A DNA stretch of 36,613 bases from Flavobacteriaceae bacterium (GCA_016780245.1 JADHME010000007.1:1-36613); one strand, 5' to 3'; shown: positions 1 to 10,282, counted from the stretch's first letter. Numbers and translations are program-made. The notes: generated by a model from the sequence alone, not told the origin.

Positions 1-482
1 TGATTGATCTAGGTGGAACAACTGTTTCAAAAGGTGTTCAACATCCATCAGATAGAAAATTATTTAAACACTCAAATAAAGAATTAAAAACTGTACCTAT
101 AGTTTGTTATGAAACTATTTATGGAGAGTATGTTGCTAACTATGTTGATTTGGGTGCAAATTTTATTACTATAATAACTAATGATGCTTGGTGGTTTGAT
201 TCTCCTGGACACAGACATCTTGTTAGTTATGCTAGATTAAGAGCTATAGAAAATAGGAGATATGTTGTTAGAAGTGCTAATTCTGGTGTTTCTTCAATAA
301 TTAATGAGGTTGGAGAATATAAAGCTAAGTTACCATTTGATGAAAAAGGTACATTATCAGGAGAAGCATACACAATTGATAAAAGAACTTTTTACAGTAA
401 AAATGGGGATTACATTGCAAGGATTAGTATTCTAATTTCTATATTACTTCTACTTATTTCATTTTCTAAGCTAAAAAAATAA
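1..482 (+). CDS. lnt: Apolipoprotein N-acyltransferase, C-terminal part (5' end outside window)
   Basis: The frame is open from the window edge (first full codon at 3) to TAA at 480-482, giving about 159 residues. It carries the end of a carbon-nitrogen hydrolase domain. The nucleophile Cys lies in VPIVCYE, and TNDAWW follows about 30 residues later, a pairing typical of Lnt. A hydrophobic C-terminal segment (ARISILISILLLLISF) matches the last membrane helix of the family. Lnt N-acylates the diacylglyceryl-Cys of lipoproteins at the periplasmic face of the inner membrane, using phospholipid as donor. A TTG at 150 could be misread as a start, but the upstream codons continue the domain. Other nitrilase-family members are unlikely because of the terminal membrane segment. 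Confidence 0.88.
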   Translation, partial: IDLGGTTVSKGVQHPSDRKLFKHSNKELKTVPIVCYETIYGEYVANYVDLGANFITIITNDAWWFDSPGHRHLVSYARLRAIENRRYVVRSANSGVSSIINEVGEYKAKLPFDEKGTLSGEAYTIDKRTFYSKNGDYIARISILISILLLLISFSKLKK

Positions 483-483
483 T

Positions 484-519
484 TTTTGCTTGGAATATTG
501 AAGTTTTAATATATTTTTG
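484..519 (+). promoter_or_regulatory. Bacteroidota-type promoter before the DUF2795 gene
   Basis: A -7 element TATTTTTG (512-519, consensus TAnnTTTG) lies 19 nt downstream of a TTG at 490-492 that can serve as the -33 element. The ATG at 533 follows after 13 nt, so the leader would be very short. Assigned from consensus only. Confidence 0.45.
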
Positions 520-532
520 GAAAAAAATTAAT

Positions 533-754
533 ATGTATTGGACATTAGAACTAGCTTCCTACTTAAGTGATGCTCCTTGGCCAGCTTCAAAGGATGAGCT
601 TATAGACTTTTCAATTAGAACTGGTGCTCCTCTAGAAGTAGTAGAAAATCTTCAGTCTCTTGAGGATGAAGGTGATGTCTACGAATCCATAGAAGAAATT
701 TGGCCAGACTTTCCCACAGAAGAAGATTACCTATGGAATGAAGATGAGTATTAG
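533..754 (+). CDS. DUF2795 domain protein
   Basis: This 73-residue acidic protein has the profile of the small DUF2795 proteins of Flavobacteriia: an N-terminal MYWTLELASYL, a central RTGAPLEVVENLQ and a very acidic C-terminus ending in WNEDEY. The family is thought to adopt a small helical fold, and its function is unknown. No signal peptide or membrane segment is visible. It begins 50 nt after lnt with its own promoter-like element and ends 53 nt before secA. The start is the first ATG and has no alternative nearby. Recognition rests on memory of the family and was not searched. Confidence 0.8.
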   Translation: MYWTLELASYLSDAPWPASKDELIDFSIRTGAPLEVVENLQSLEDEGDVYESIEEIWPDFPTEEDYLWNEDEY

Positions 755-786
755 TCTTATTTAATTATTATTGGTTATTTTTTTGA

Positions 787-794
787 TAAATTTG
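787..794 (+). promoter_or_regulatory. -7 promoter element before secA
   Basis: TAAATTTG matches the Bacteroidota -7 consensus TAnnTTTG and ends 13 nt before the secA ATG. No -33 TTG at good spacing is evident; the nearest TTG is at 771-773, with only a 13-nt spacer. Confidence 0.4.
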
Positions 795-807
795 AAAAAA
801 AATTGGC

Positions 808-3800
808 ATGTCCATTGTTAACTCACTTTTAAAGGTTTTTCTTGGTGACAAATCAGGTAAAGATCTTAAAAAGCTTACTCCACTTGTTGATGAGATAAAT
901 AAACATTTCATAGGAATGTCATCTCTATCAAATGATGAGTTAAGAGGCAAAACTTATAATTTCAAAAAGATTATATCTGACAAAACCTTTGAGATAGCTT
1001 CTTCACTCAAGAAATTAAATGAATCAATAACTAATGAATCCTCAAACATTGAAAAAGAAAAACTATTTAGTGAGGTAGAAATAGTTGAAAAAAATCTATC
1101 AGAAACAAAGGCTCAAATTCTTGATGAAATATTACCTGAGGCATTTGCTGTAGTTAAGGAAACCGCGAGGAGATTTTATGAAAATGAATCTTTAAAAGTT
1201 TCTGCTTCAGAATTTGATAAAGAGATGGGTTCAAAAAAATCATACGTTTCTATTGATGGTGATAGTGCTATATGGAAGAATTCATGGGATGCTACGGGTA
1301 AGAATGTATTATGGGATATGATTCATTATGATGTTCAGCTAATTGGCGGTATTGTTCTTCATCAAGGTAAAATTGGAGAAATGCAAACAGGTGAGGGTAA
1401 AACACTTGTCTCTACTTTACCAATATATCTTAATGCTTTAACAGGGGATGGAGTTCATCTTGTAACAGTAAATGATTATTTAGCTAAAAGAGATAGTGCG
1501 TGGATGGGTCCAATATTTGAGTTTCATGGACTAAGAGTCGACTGTATAGATCATCATAAACCTAATTCACCAGAAAGAAGGAGAGCATACAATTCAGATA
1601 TTACATATGGAACAAATAATGAATTTGGATTTGATTATTTAAGAGATAACATGTCTCACTCTTTGGATGATATTGTTCAAAGAAAACATAATTACGCTAT
1701 TATTGATGAGGTAGACTCTGTATTAATTGACGATGCAAGAACTCCTTTAATAATTTCAGGTCCAACTAAAGATGGAGACAGACATGAGTTTGATAACCTA
1801 AAGCCTAAAATTCAAAATCTTGTTTCTCTTCAAAAAACATATTTATCAACCACATTAGCTGAAGCAAAATCATTGATTAACAATTCTGATAATGAAAAGG
1901 GAGGATTCTTTCTGTATAGGGTATTTAGAGGATTACCAAAGAATAAGCCTCTGATTAAATTTTTGAGCGAGGAGGGTGTGAAGCAAATTCTTCAAAAAAC
2001 AGAGAATTTTTACATGCAGGATAACAATAGAGAGATGCACCAGATTGATCAGGAACTTTATTTTACAATAGATGAAAAAAATAACCAAATTGAATTAACT
2101 GAAAAGGGTATAGAAACATTATCAAAAGACCTTGATGATAAGGACTTCTTCATAATGCCAAACATAGCATCTGATATTGCAGTTATTGAGAATAAAGGGC
2201 TTACACCTGAGGAAGAAGCTAAGGAAAAGAATGATCTTTTTAATGAATTTAACGTCAAAAGTGAAAGAATTCATACTATTAACCAACTACTGAAGGCATT
2301 TACTCTTTTTGAAAAGGATGTTGAATATGTTGTTGTTGAGAATAAGGTTATGATTGTTGATGAGCAGACTGGAAGGATTATGGATGGTAGAAGATATTCT
2401 GATGGTCTTCACCAAGCAATAGAAGCTAAGGAAAATGTGAAGATTGAGGCAGCAACTCAAACTTTTGCTAGCATTACTTTACAAAATTATTTTAGACTAT
2501 ACTCTAAATTATCTGGTATGACTGGTACAGCTGTTACCGAAGCAGGTGAATTTTGGGAAATTTATAAGCTTGATGTAACGGAGATTCCAACAAATAGAAC
2601 AATAGCAAGAAAAGATCAGGATGACTTGATATACAAATCTAAGAGAGAAAAATATAACGCTATTATAGATGAAGTAATTAATCTTAGGAATCAAAAAAGA
2701 CCTGTATTAATAGGTACTACTTCAGTTGAAATTTCTGAGTTACTAAGTAAGATGTTAAATAGATCAAACATAAATCACAATGTTCTAAATGCTAAACTTC
2801 ATAAAAAAGAAGCTGATATAGTTGCTGAAGCAGGAAATCCTGGAGTAGTAACTATAGCAACTAATATGGCTGGTAGAGGTACTGATATTAAGTTGAGTAA
2901 AGAGGTTATTGAAGCTGGTGGTCTTGCGATTATTGGAACAGAAAGACATGACTCTAGAAGAGTTGACAGACAGCTTAGAGGAAGGTCTGGAAGACAAGGT
3001 GACCCTGGTAGTTCACAATTTTATGTTTCTTTCGAAGATAATCTAATGAGACTTTTTGGACAGGATAGAGTTGCAAATATAATGGATAGAATGGGTCTAA
3101 AAGATGGTGAAAATATTCAACACCCAATGGTTACAAAATCTATAGAAAGAGCTCAAAAGAAGGTTGAAGAAAATAATTTTGGTATAAGGAAGAGATTACT
3201 AGAATATGATGACGTAATGAATTCTCAGAGAAATATAATTTATACTCTTAGAAAAAATGCTTTGAGAGGTGATAAACTTCAAATTGATATTTCTAATATC
3301 ATGTTTGACACAATTGAGGAGATAGTTAGGGCTAACAAAGCAACAAATAACTATAAGAATTATGAATTTGAGTTAATTGCTACTTTTTCAATGACATCAC
3401 CTATTGATGAAAATGAATTTTTAGAATCAGATGAAGATATAATTATAAGTAAGCTTTTTGACGAGTTAAAAACATTCTATGCGAATAAAAAAGAGCTAAA
3501 TAGAGTAATAGCTCTGCCTGTTATTAAAAATGTATACGAAAATAAAAGCAACTCATTTAAAAGGATTGTTGTTCCATTTACCGATGGAAAGAAAGTAATA
3601 AATATTGTTACAGATTTAGAGAAATCATATGAAAGTAACGGAGAGAACCTAATTGAGGACTTTGAGAAAAGTATATCACTTGCAATAATTGATGAAAAAT
3701 GGAAAAATCATCTACGAAAAATGGATGAATTAAAACAATCAGTCCAACTAGCAGTTCACGAGCAAAAAGATCCTCTTTTAATATATAAATTTGAAGCTTA

Positions 3801-4167
3801 TGAGCTTTTTAAATCAATGATTCATGTTTTAAATAAAGAATTACTTTCTTTCTTATTTAAATCAAATCTTCCAAATAATCAAGGGAATATAAAAGATGCT
3901 GGATCTAATGTGAATACTAATAATGATTACAAGACATCTAAAGAAGAAAGCTTAAATAGTGATCAATTAGCTGAAAGAACAAGAAATATTGGTGCAAGTG
4001 CAAGTCAAAATTCTCAGAAGGTTGAAACTATAACAAGGGAACTTCCTAAGATTGGTAGAAACGAAAAAGTTGAAATACAAAACTCCTCAACAGGAGAGAC
4101 AAAAACACTAAAGTTTAAGCAAGCTGAAAAGCTTCTACAGAAGGGTGAATGGGAGATTAAACAGTAA
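808..4167 (+). CDS. secA: Protein translocase ATPase SecA
   Basis: This 1,119-residue protein is the motor ATPase that drives unfolded preproteins through SecYEG. Walker A (QTGEGKT) sits near residues 193-199, and the DEVD box of Walker B (IIDEVDSVLIDDARTP) near 298-313. The helicase-like second domain has ATNMAGRGTDI and the RQLRGRSGRQGDPG box. The protein is about 220 residues longer than E. coli SecA, with extra sequence between NBD1 and the preprotein crosslinking domain, which is usual in Bacteroidota. The C-terminus is low complexity followed by a short tail (TGETKTLKFKQAEKLL); the CxCx8CH zinc motif is absent, also usual for the phylum. A hairpin terminator follows at 4202-4235. Confidence 0.97.
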   Translation: MSIVNSLLKVFLGDKSGKDLKKLTPLVDEINKHFIGMSSLSNDELRGKTYNFKKIISDKTFEIASSLKKLNESITNESSNIEKEKLFSEVEIVEKNLSETKAQILDEILPEAFAVVKETARRFYENESLKVSASEFDKEMGSKKSYVSIDGDSAIWKNSWDATGKNVLWDMIHYDVQLIGGIVLHQGKIGEMQTGEGKTLVSTLPIYLNALTGDGVHLVTVNDYLAKRDSAWMGPIFEFHGLRVDCIDHHKPNSPERRRAYNSDITYGTNNEFGFDYLRDNMSHSLDDIVQRKHNYAIIDEVDSVLIDDARTPLIISGPTKDGDRHEFDNLKPKIQNLVSLQKTYLSTTLAEAKSLINNSDNEKGGFFLYRVFRGLPKNKPLIKFLSEEGVKQILQKTENFYMQDNNREMHQIDQELYFTIDEKNNQIELTEKGIETLSKDLDDKDFFIMPNIASDIAVIENKGLTPEEEAKEKNDLFNEFNVKSERIHTINQLLKAFTLFEKDVEYVVVENKVMIVDEQTGRIMDGRRYSDGLHQAIEAKENVKIEAATQTFASITLQNYFRLYSKLSGMTGTAVTEAGEFWEIYKLDVTEIPTNRTIARKDQDDLIYKSKREKYNAIIDEVINLRNQKRPVLIGTTSVEISELLSKMLNRSNINHNVLNAKLHKKEADIVAEAGNPGVVTIATNMAGRGTDIKLSKEVIEAGGLAIIGTERHDSRRVDRQLRGRSGRQGDPGSSQFYVSFEDNLMRLFGQDRVANIMDRMGLKDGENIQHPMVTKSIERAQKKVEENNFGIRKRLLEYDDVMNSQRNIIYTLRKNALRGDKLQIDISNIMFDTIEEIVRANKATNNYKNYEFELIATFSMTSPIDENEFLESDEDIIISKLFDELKTFYANKKELNRVIALPVIKNVYENKSNSFKRIVVPFTDGKKVINIVTDLEKSYESNGENLIEDFEKSISLAIIDEKWKNHLRKMDELKQSVQLAVHEQKDPLLIYKFEAYELFKSMIHVLNKELLSFLFKSNLPNNQGNIKDAGSNVNTNNDYKTSKEESLNSDQLAERTRNIGASASQNSQKVETITRELPKIGRNEKVEIQNSSTGETKTLKFKQAEKLLQKGEWEIKQ

Positions 4168-4201
4168 TCTCAATATATAATTTATAATCATTTTAGCATT
4201 T

Positions 4202-4235
4202 AGTATGAATATCTCATTTTTTTCATACTTTTTTT
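4202..4235 (+). terminator. Rho-independent terminator of secA
   Basis: AGTATGAA (4202-4209) pairs perfectly with TTCATACT (4222-4229) across a 12-nt loop, followed by an uninterrupted T run to 4235. It lies 35 nt after the secA stop codon. Confidence 0.7.
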
Positions 4236-4307
4236 ATCATTTTAATAATTATTAATTAGTAATTATTTGTTTTACTTACTTAGATTTCATGAAAAGCTTC
4301 ATAATTA

Positions 4308-4315
4308 TACATTTG
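4308..4315 (+). promoter_or_regulatory. -7 promoter element before gltB
   Basis: TACATTTG is a perfect TAnnTTTG and ends only 10 nt before the gltB ATG at 4326. Transcription would start at, or a few bases before, the start codon. A TTTG at 4266-4269 is too far upstream to be the -33 element. Confidence 0.5.
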
Positions 4316-4325
4316 TAAGTTCGAT

Positions 4326-7300
4326 ATGAAATTAAAAGACCAAGGACTCTACTTATCTGAATTTGAGCATGACAATTGTGGTGCAGGTTTTATTTGTAGC
4401 TTAAACGGTGAAAGGACTAATACTATTATTAGTAAAGCATTAAATATTCTGACATGTCTAGAACACAGAGGTGCTGTTAGTTCAGATGGTAGAACAGGAG
4501 ACGGAGCTGGAATTTTAATTGAAATACCTCATGATTTTTTTAAAAAACAATGTGATTTCAACTTACCAAAAGTGAACGAATATGCAGTTGGTATGGTATT
4601 CCTTCCTAATAAAATCAATCAATCAAATTATTGTATTAAAATATTTGAAGATGAAATCAAAAAACAAGAGTTAGAAATTATTGGGTGGAGAGATGTTCCT
4701 GTAAACTCTAAAGTTGTTGGTTCTATTGCTAGTAAGACTCAACCAACAATCAAACAAGTTTTTATTAAACCAAGAGATTCTAAATTGAATGAAAAGCAGT
4801 TTAATTTAAAGCTTTTTGTAGCAAGAAAGATTAGTGAAAATATTATTTATAACTCTGAGCTGTCTCAATGTGAATTTTTCTACTTTTCAAGTCTAAGTTT
4901 AAGAACTATAATATATAAAGGTTTACTAATTCCAGACGATATTGAAAGATTCTATACCGATTTAACTAACAAAGATTTAGTTACTAAACTTGCACTTGTT
5001 CATCAAAGATTTTCAACAAACACATTCCCAACATGGGATCTTGCTCAACCATTTAGATACATGTGTCACAATGGTGAGATAAACACTTTTAAAGGTAATG
5101 TAAGTAGAATGAAATCCAGGGAGGAGCTTTTTGAGTCTTCTGAAATCTCTGATGGTGATATGAAAAAGATATTACCAATAATTGTTCCAAAAAAATCTGA
5201 CTCAGCGTCTATGGATATGGTTGTTGAATTGTTATTAATGACAGGCAGATCACTTCCTGAAGTAATGATGATACTTGTCCCTGAAGCCTGGGAGAAGCAT
5301 AATTCTATGAGCAAAAGTAAAAGGGCTTTCTACAATTATAATAGTTGTATTATGGAGCCTTGGGACGGACCAGCTTCTATACCATTTACAGATGGTAAAT
5401 TCATAGGGGCTCTTCTTGATAGAAACGGTTTGAGACCTTCAAGATATACTGTGACAAAAGACGGGTATGTAATTATGTCATCTGAAACAGGTGTTGTTGA
5501 CATAAAACCAGATAATGTTTTATCTCATGGAAGATTGGAACCTGGTAAGATTTTTCTAGTTGATATGGAAGAAGGCAGGATAGTAAATGATGATGAAATT
5601 AAAGAGGATATTGCGTCTACTAGGCCCTATGAGGATTGGATAAATAAAAATATTCTTCAATTATCAGATGTACCTTACACAGGAAATAGAACTCCAGATG
5701 AAAAACTAAGTATAGAGACAAGATTGAAAATATTTGGCTATACAAAGGAAGATTTTAGAAAAATAATAATTCCAATGTGTCAGACGGGCAAAGAGTCTAT
5801 AGGATCTATGGGAACAGATACTCCTTTGGCAGTCCTCTCTAAAAAACCTCAACTTATTTACAACTACTTCAAACAGCTATTTGCTCAAGTTACAAATCCA
5901 CCATTAGATGGTATAAGAGAGGAGATTATAACAGACACAAGCCTTTCTATTGGAAGAAATCATAATTTGTTTGAAATAGTTGAAGAGCACTCGATAAATC
6001 TAACTATTAAAAATCCTATCATTTCCAATGAAGATCTTGATAAGATTAAATATATAAATCATAAAAATTTCAAAGCAAGTTCAATTAAATGTTTATATGA
6101 ATTCAAGAAAGGTCACAATGGAATTGAAGAGGCTCTAGACAAAATTGTTTTGGAAATAGAAAAGTGTATCGATCAGGGAAGTAATATAATAATTTTAAGT
6201 GATAGACTTGTTTCCAAAAAAATGGCTCCTATTCCTATTCTTCTCGCCTGCTCTTATGTTCACCAGACAATGATAAAGAAAAATAAAAGATCTAAATTTG
6301 GAATAATAGTTGAATCTGCTGAGCCTAGAGAGCCTCACCACTTCTCAATGCTTTTTGGATATGGTGCAAGTGCAATAAATCCCTATTTAGTTAATGAGGT
6401 GATTGAATATCACTACAATTCAGGACATTTGAATAATGTTTCAATAGATTCTGCTATTTCTAATTTCAATGATGCAATTGCAAAAGGGATTCTAAAAATT
6501 ATGAATAAAATTGGTATTTCAACACTTAATTCATATAGGGGATCACAGATTTTTGAAGCACTTGGACTTAAAACTAATTTTATCAATAAATATTTTCAAA
6601 ATACACCTTCAAGAATAGAAGGTGTTGGTCTATATGTTATTGAAAAGGAAATCAGTGAAAGAATAAATTATGCATTTAAATCTGAATCTGACTTCTCGTC
6701 AATAGAAACTGGTGGTGATTACAGATGGAGAAGAGATGGAGAGACTCATATGTTTAATCCTTCGACAATTTCTAAACTTCAAAATTCGGTAAGAACAGAA
6801 AGCTACTCCTCTTACAAAGAATATTCTGATATAGTAAATAAACAAGAAGAGCAATTAATGACTATAAGAGGTCTTCTGAAGTTTGTAGATTTTAATCCAA
6901 TTCCAATTGAAGAAGTGGAACCGTGGACTGAGATTGTTAAAAGATTTAAAACAGGCGCTATGTCATATGGGTCTATTAGTAAAGAAGCGCATGAGAATCT
7001 TGCTATCGCAATGAATAGAATTGGAGGGAAAAGTAATTCTGGTGAAGGAGGTGAAGACTCTAGTAGATTTAATAAGGATAAAAATGGTGACTTAAGGAAC
7101 AGTTCAATTAAACAAGTTGCTTCTGGTAGATTTGGGGTTAGCTCATACTATTTATCTAACGCCAATGAAATACAAATAAAAATGGCACAAGGAGCTAAAC
7201 CTGGAGAGGGTGGACAACTTCCAGGACCTAAAGTAAACCCATTAATTGCTAAAGTGAGAAATTCTACTCCTTATGTAGGACTTATCTCACCACCACCACA

Positions 7301-8831
7301 CCATGATATTTACTCAATTGAAGACTTAGCTCAGCTAATTTTTGATTTGAAAAATGCTAATAGAAATGCTCGAATTAATGTTAAACTTGTCTCTGAAGTT
7401 GGAGTTGGTACAATTGCTGCTGGAGTTGCAAAAGCCAAAGCTGATGTTATTTTAATTTCTGGTTACGATGGAGGAACTGGAGCTTCTCCTTTAACTTCAT
7501 TAAGACACGCAGGATTGCCTTGGGAACTTGGAGTTGCAGAAGCACAACAAACCTTAGTTTTAAATAATTTAAGAAGCAGAGTTGTTTTAGAGTGTGACGG
7601 ACAATTAAAAACTGGTCGAGATGTGGCAATTGCATGTTTATTGGGAGCTGAAGAGTTTGGTTTTTCAACTGCACCTCTTGTTGCATCTGGATGTATAATG
7701 ATGAGAGCATGTCATTTAAATACTTGTCCAGTTGGTATAGCAACTCAGGATCCTGAGCTAAGAAAAAACTTCAAAGGCAAACCTGAGCATGTAATTAATT
7801 TCATGTATTTCGTTGCTCAGGAATTAAGAGAAATAATGGCTAATCTCGGCTTTAGAAGTATTGATGAGATGATTGGTCAGACACAAAAACTTAAAGCTAA
7901 GACTGGAATTGATGATTTTAAAGTCAAGGGTATTAATTTGGACAAATTACTTTATAAACCTCTATCTGGAGATGACGATAAGCTAAGAAATACGTCAAAA
8001 CAAAACCACAACTTAGACAGTGTATTAGACTTTAAAATATTAAAAGTTGCAAAATTGTCTGTTAATAACAAGGTGAAATCTTCATTTGAATTTAATATTA
8101 AGAATACCGACAGAGCTGTTGGAGCACTATTAAGCAATGAAATTTCAAAGATTCATGGTGAGAAAGGGCTTTCAAAAAATACTTTAAACATAACTTTTAA
8201 TGGTTCGGCTGGTCAAAGTTTTGGTGCTTTTTCTGCTAGAGGATTAAATATGACAGTCTATGGAAATACAAATGACTATTTTGGTAAAAGTTTATCTGGT
8301 GCAACACTTGCTGTTAGAGTTCCAAAAGAGTCAAGTATTGTTTCAAATGAAAACATTATAATTGGAAATGTTGCTCTTTATGGTGCCATAAGTGGTGAGG
8401 CCTATATTAATGGTATAGCAGGTGAACGTTTTTGTGTAAGAAATTCTGGAGCAAAGGCGGTAGTTGAAGGTGTAGGTGATCATGGATGTGAATATATGAC
8501 TGGTGGAACTGTTTTAATTCTAGGTAAGATTGGCAGAAACTTTGGAGCTGGTATGAGTGGTGGTATTGCTTATATTTATAAAGAAGATAAAAGATCGATA
8601 GAGAATTTTAATATGGAAATGATTGATCTTGAAAAACCCAATATACAAGATGAAGACATAATTTATGAAATGCTAGAAAACCACTTTTCTAACACAAATA
8701 GTGCAGTAGCAGAAAAAATATTATCAAATTGGAAGAATGAAAAGAAGAATTTTATAAAAGTAATGCCTAAAGAATATAAAATAGCTCTAGAAAGGATAGC
8801 AAAAGAAAAAATAGATCAGTTAATTCAATAA
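4326..8831 (+). CDS. gltB: Glutamate synthase (NADPH), large subunit
   Basis: This 1,501-residue GOGAT alpha subunit makes two glutamates from 2-oxoglutarate and glutamine. The Ntn-type glutaminase nucleophile is Cys18 in HDNCGAGF, so a 17-residue propeptide must be removed to expose it. The FMN-binding synthase domain includes TGAMSYGSISKEAHENLA and KPGEGGQLPG. The [3Fe-4S] ligands are Cys1123, Cys1129 and Cys1134 (C-x5-C-x4-C, in CIMMRACHLNTC). The C-terminal beta-helix domain is Gly-rich (GDHGCEYMTGGTV). The ATG start fits the family's short propeptide. The stop overlaps the gltD start by one base (TAATG), so the two subunits are translationally coupled. Confidence 0.97.
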   Translation: MKLKDQGLYLSEFEHDNCGAGFICSLNGERTNTIISKALNILTCLEHRGAVSSDGRTGDGAGILIEIPHDFFKKQCDFNLPKVNEYAVGMVFLPNKINQSNYCIKIFEDEIKKQELEIIGWRDVPVNSKVVGSIASKTQPTIKQVFIKPRDSKLNEKQFNLKLFVARKISENIIYNSELSQCEFFYFSSLSLRTIIYKGLLIPDDIERFYTDLTNKDLVTKLALVHQRFSTNTFPTWDLAQPFRYMCHNGEINTFKGNVSRMKSREELFESSEISDGDMKKILPIIVPKKSDSASMDMVVELLLMTGRSLPEVMMILVPEAWEKHNSMSKSKRAFYNYNSCIMEPWDGPASIPFTDGKFIGALLDRNGLRPSRYTVTKDGYVIMSSETGVVDIKPDNVLSHGRLEPGKIFLVDMEEGRIVNDDEIKEDIASTRPYEDWINKNILQLSDVPYTGNRTPDEKLSIETRLKIFGYTKEDFRKIIIPMCQTGKESIGSMGTDTPLAVLSKKPQLIYNYFKQLFAQVTNPPLDGIREEIITDTSLSIGRNHNLFEIVEEHSINLTIKNPIISNEDLDKIKYINHKNFKASSIKCLYEFKKGHNGIEEALDKIVLEIEKCIDQGSNIIILSDRLVSKKMAPIPILLACSYVHQTMIKKNKRSKFGIIVESAEPREPHHFSMLFGYGASAINPYLVNEVIEYHYNSGHLNNVSIDSAISNFNDAIAKGILKIMNKIGISTLNSYRGSQIFEALGLKTNFINKYFQNTPSRIEGVGLYVIEKEISERINYAFKSESDFSSIETGGDYRWRRDGETHMFNPSTISKLQNSVRTESYSSYKEYSDIVNKQEEQLMTIRGLLKFVDFNPIPIEEVEPWTEIVKRFKTGAMSYGSISKEAHENLAIAMNRIGGKSNSGEGGEDSSRFNKDKNGDLRNSSIKQVASGRFGVSSYYLSNANEIQIKMAQGAKPGEGGQLPGPKVNPLIAKVRNSTPYVGLISPPPHHDIYSIEDLAQLIFDLKNANRNARINVKLVSEVGVGTIAAGVAKAKADVILISGYDGGTGASPLTSLRHAGLPWELGVAEAQQTLVLNNLRSRVVLECDGQLKTGRDVAIACLLGAEEFGFSTAPLVASGCIMMRACHLNTCPVGIATQDPELRKNFKGKPEHVINFMYFVAQELREIMANLGFRSIDEMIGQTQKLKAKTGIDDFKVKGINLDKLLYKPLSGDDDKLRNTSKQNHNLDSVLDFKILKVAKLSVNNKVKSSFEFNIKNTDRAVGALLSNEISKIHGEKGLSKNTLNITFNGSAGQSFGAFSARGLNMTVYGNTNDYFGKSLSGATLAVRVPKESSIVSNENIIIGNVALYGAISGEAYINGIAGERFCVRNSGAKAVVEGVGDHGCEYMTGGTVLILGKIGRNFGAGMSGGIAYIYKEDKRSIENFNMEMIDLEKPNIQDEDIIYEMLENHFSNTNSAVAEKILSNWKNEKKNFIKVMPKEYKIALERIAKEKIDQLIQ

Positions 8832-10282
8832 TGGGAAAGGTTAAAGGTTTTAAGGACTATGATAGAATTGACGAGAAGTATATTCCCGTTAGAAAAAGAT
8901 TAAAGAACTATAAAGAGTTTACAATATCCCCAAAAAATAAAGAGTTAAAGTCTCAAGCTGCAAGATGCATGGATTGTGGTGTTCCTTTTTGTCATAGTGG
9001 TTGTCCATTAGGTAATTTGATTCCTGATTTTAATGACTTAGTTTATAATAATAAATGGAAAGAAGCTCTTGATGTTCTTCATTCAACAAATAATTTTCCC
9101 GAATTTACAGGAAGACTTTGTCCAGCTCCTTGTGAGGCTGCATGTGTTTTAGGAATTATTGATCCACCCGTTTCAATTGAATTGATAGAAAAGCATATAG
9201 TAGAAAAAGGCTTTAGTGAAAACTGGATAGTACCTAGAATTCCAAGTAAAAGGACAGGTAAAAAAGTTGCTATCGTAGGTTCTGGTCCAGCTGGTCTAGC
9301 AGCCGCACAGCAATTAAATTCAGTTGGTCATAAAGTTACTGTATATGAAAGAGATGATAAAATCGGAGGTTTACTGAGATACGGTATCCCAGACTTCAAG
9401 CTTGAAAAAAATGTAATTGATAGGCGTTTAGAAATTCTAAAAAAGGAGGGTGTTACCTTCAAATGTAATGTAGAGATTGGAAAAAACATTGATATTACTG
9501 ACCTCGAATCTGAATATGATAGCATTTTATTATGTACTGGGTCTACTATAAAAAGAAGTCTTGATATCCCAGGTATTGATTTACGTGGTGTTATTCAAGC
9601 TATGGATTTTTTGACTCATAATAATCGTTTCGTTGATAATCAATTAAGTGATCATCTCGAATGCTATAATGCAAAAGGAAAAAACGTTATTGTTATTGGA
9701 GGAGGAGATACAGGGTCAGATTGTATAGGTACTTCTAATAGGCATGGAGCAAAAAATGTAATAAATTTTGAACTTGCTTCGAAACCCCCATCTGACAGAA
9801 ATGAAGAGAATCCATGGCCTTATTGGCCTTTCACACTTAAAACATCATCTTCCCATGAGGAAGGAGTTGAAAGAGAGTGGAGCATATTAACTAAAGGATT
9901 TATTAGCGACTCTGATAATAATCTAATTGGTCTTGAGACAGTAAATGTTAAATTTGATTCTGACAAAAAAGAGTTCATTGAAATACCTGGTTCAATTAAA
10001 ACATGGGATTGTGACTTAGTTATTTTAGCTTTAGGATTTACAGGTCCTGAAACTGACCTTCCAAATAAATTTAATCTTGAAATTAACAAACGAGGTAATA
10101 TAAGTTCAAATTCAAACTACCAAACTAAAAGAGATAATATCTTTACTGCAGGTGATTGTAGACGAGGTCAATCACTTATTGTTTGGGCTATATCTGAAGG
10201 AAGAGAAGCTGCTCACCACATTGACAAATTCTTAATGGGAAGTTCTAACTTACCTCAAAAAAGCTCGTTAGGAGACCTCTAG
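8831..10282 (+). CDS. gltD: Glutamate synthase (NADPH), small subunit
   Basis: This 483-residue GOGAT beta subunit oxidises NADPH and passes electrons through FAD and iron-sulphur clusters to GltB. N-terminal cluster ligands are Cys46, 49, 54 and 58 (CMDCGVPFCHSGC), with a second group at Cys97, 101 and 105 (CPAPCEAAC). The FAD Rossmann motif is VAIVGSGPAGLAAA (about 147-160), and the NADPH motif is VIVIGGGDTGSDC. A late FAD contact is FTAGDCRRGQSLIVWA. The length is normal for GltD. It is coupled to gltB by a 1-nt overlap, and the downstream glycosyltransferase starts 23 nt later, possibly on the same transcript. Confidence 0.97.
   Translation: MGKVKGFKDYDRIDEKYIPVRKRLKNYKEFTISPKNKELKSQAARCMDCGVPFCHSGCPLGNLIPDFNDLVYNNKWKEALDVLHSTNNFPEFTGRLCPAPCEAACVLGIIDPPVSIELIEKHIVEKGFSENWIVPRIPSKRTGKKVAIVGSGPAGLAAAQQLNSVGHKVTVYERDDKIGGLLRYGIPDFKLEKNVIDRRLEILKKEGVTFKCNVEIGKNIDITDLESEYDSILLCTGSTIKRSLDIPGIDLRGVIQAMDFLTHNNRFVDNQLSDHLECYNAKGKNVIVIGGGDTGSDCIGTSNRHGAKNVINFELASKPPSDRNEENPWPYWPFTLKTSSSHEEGVEREWSILTKGFISDSDNNLIGLETVNVKFDSDKKEFIEIPGSIKTWDCDLVILALGFTGPETDLPNKFNLEINKRGNISSNSNYQTKRDNIFTAGDCRRGQSLIVWAISEGREAAHHIDKFLMGSSNLPQKSSLGDL

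Noticed and set aside
804-818. TGGC-N7-TTGT resembling a sigma-54 element at the secA start
   Set aside because: It overlaps the start codon, lacks the near-invariant -12 GC, and a good TAnnTTTG element is already present.
7447-7743. 98-codon reading frame antisense to gltB
   Set aside because: It lies wholly inside the conserved FMN and iron-sulphur region of gltB; no family resemblance and no promoter, so it is a shadow of gltB codon use.
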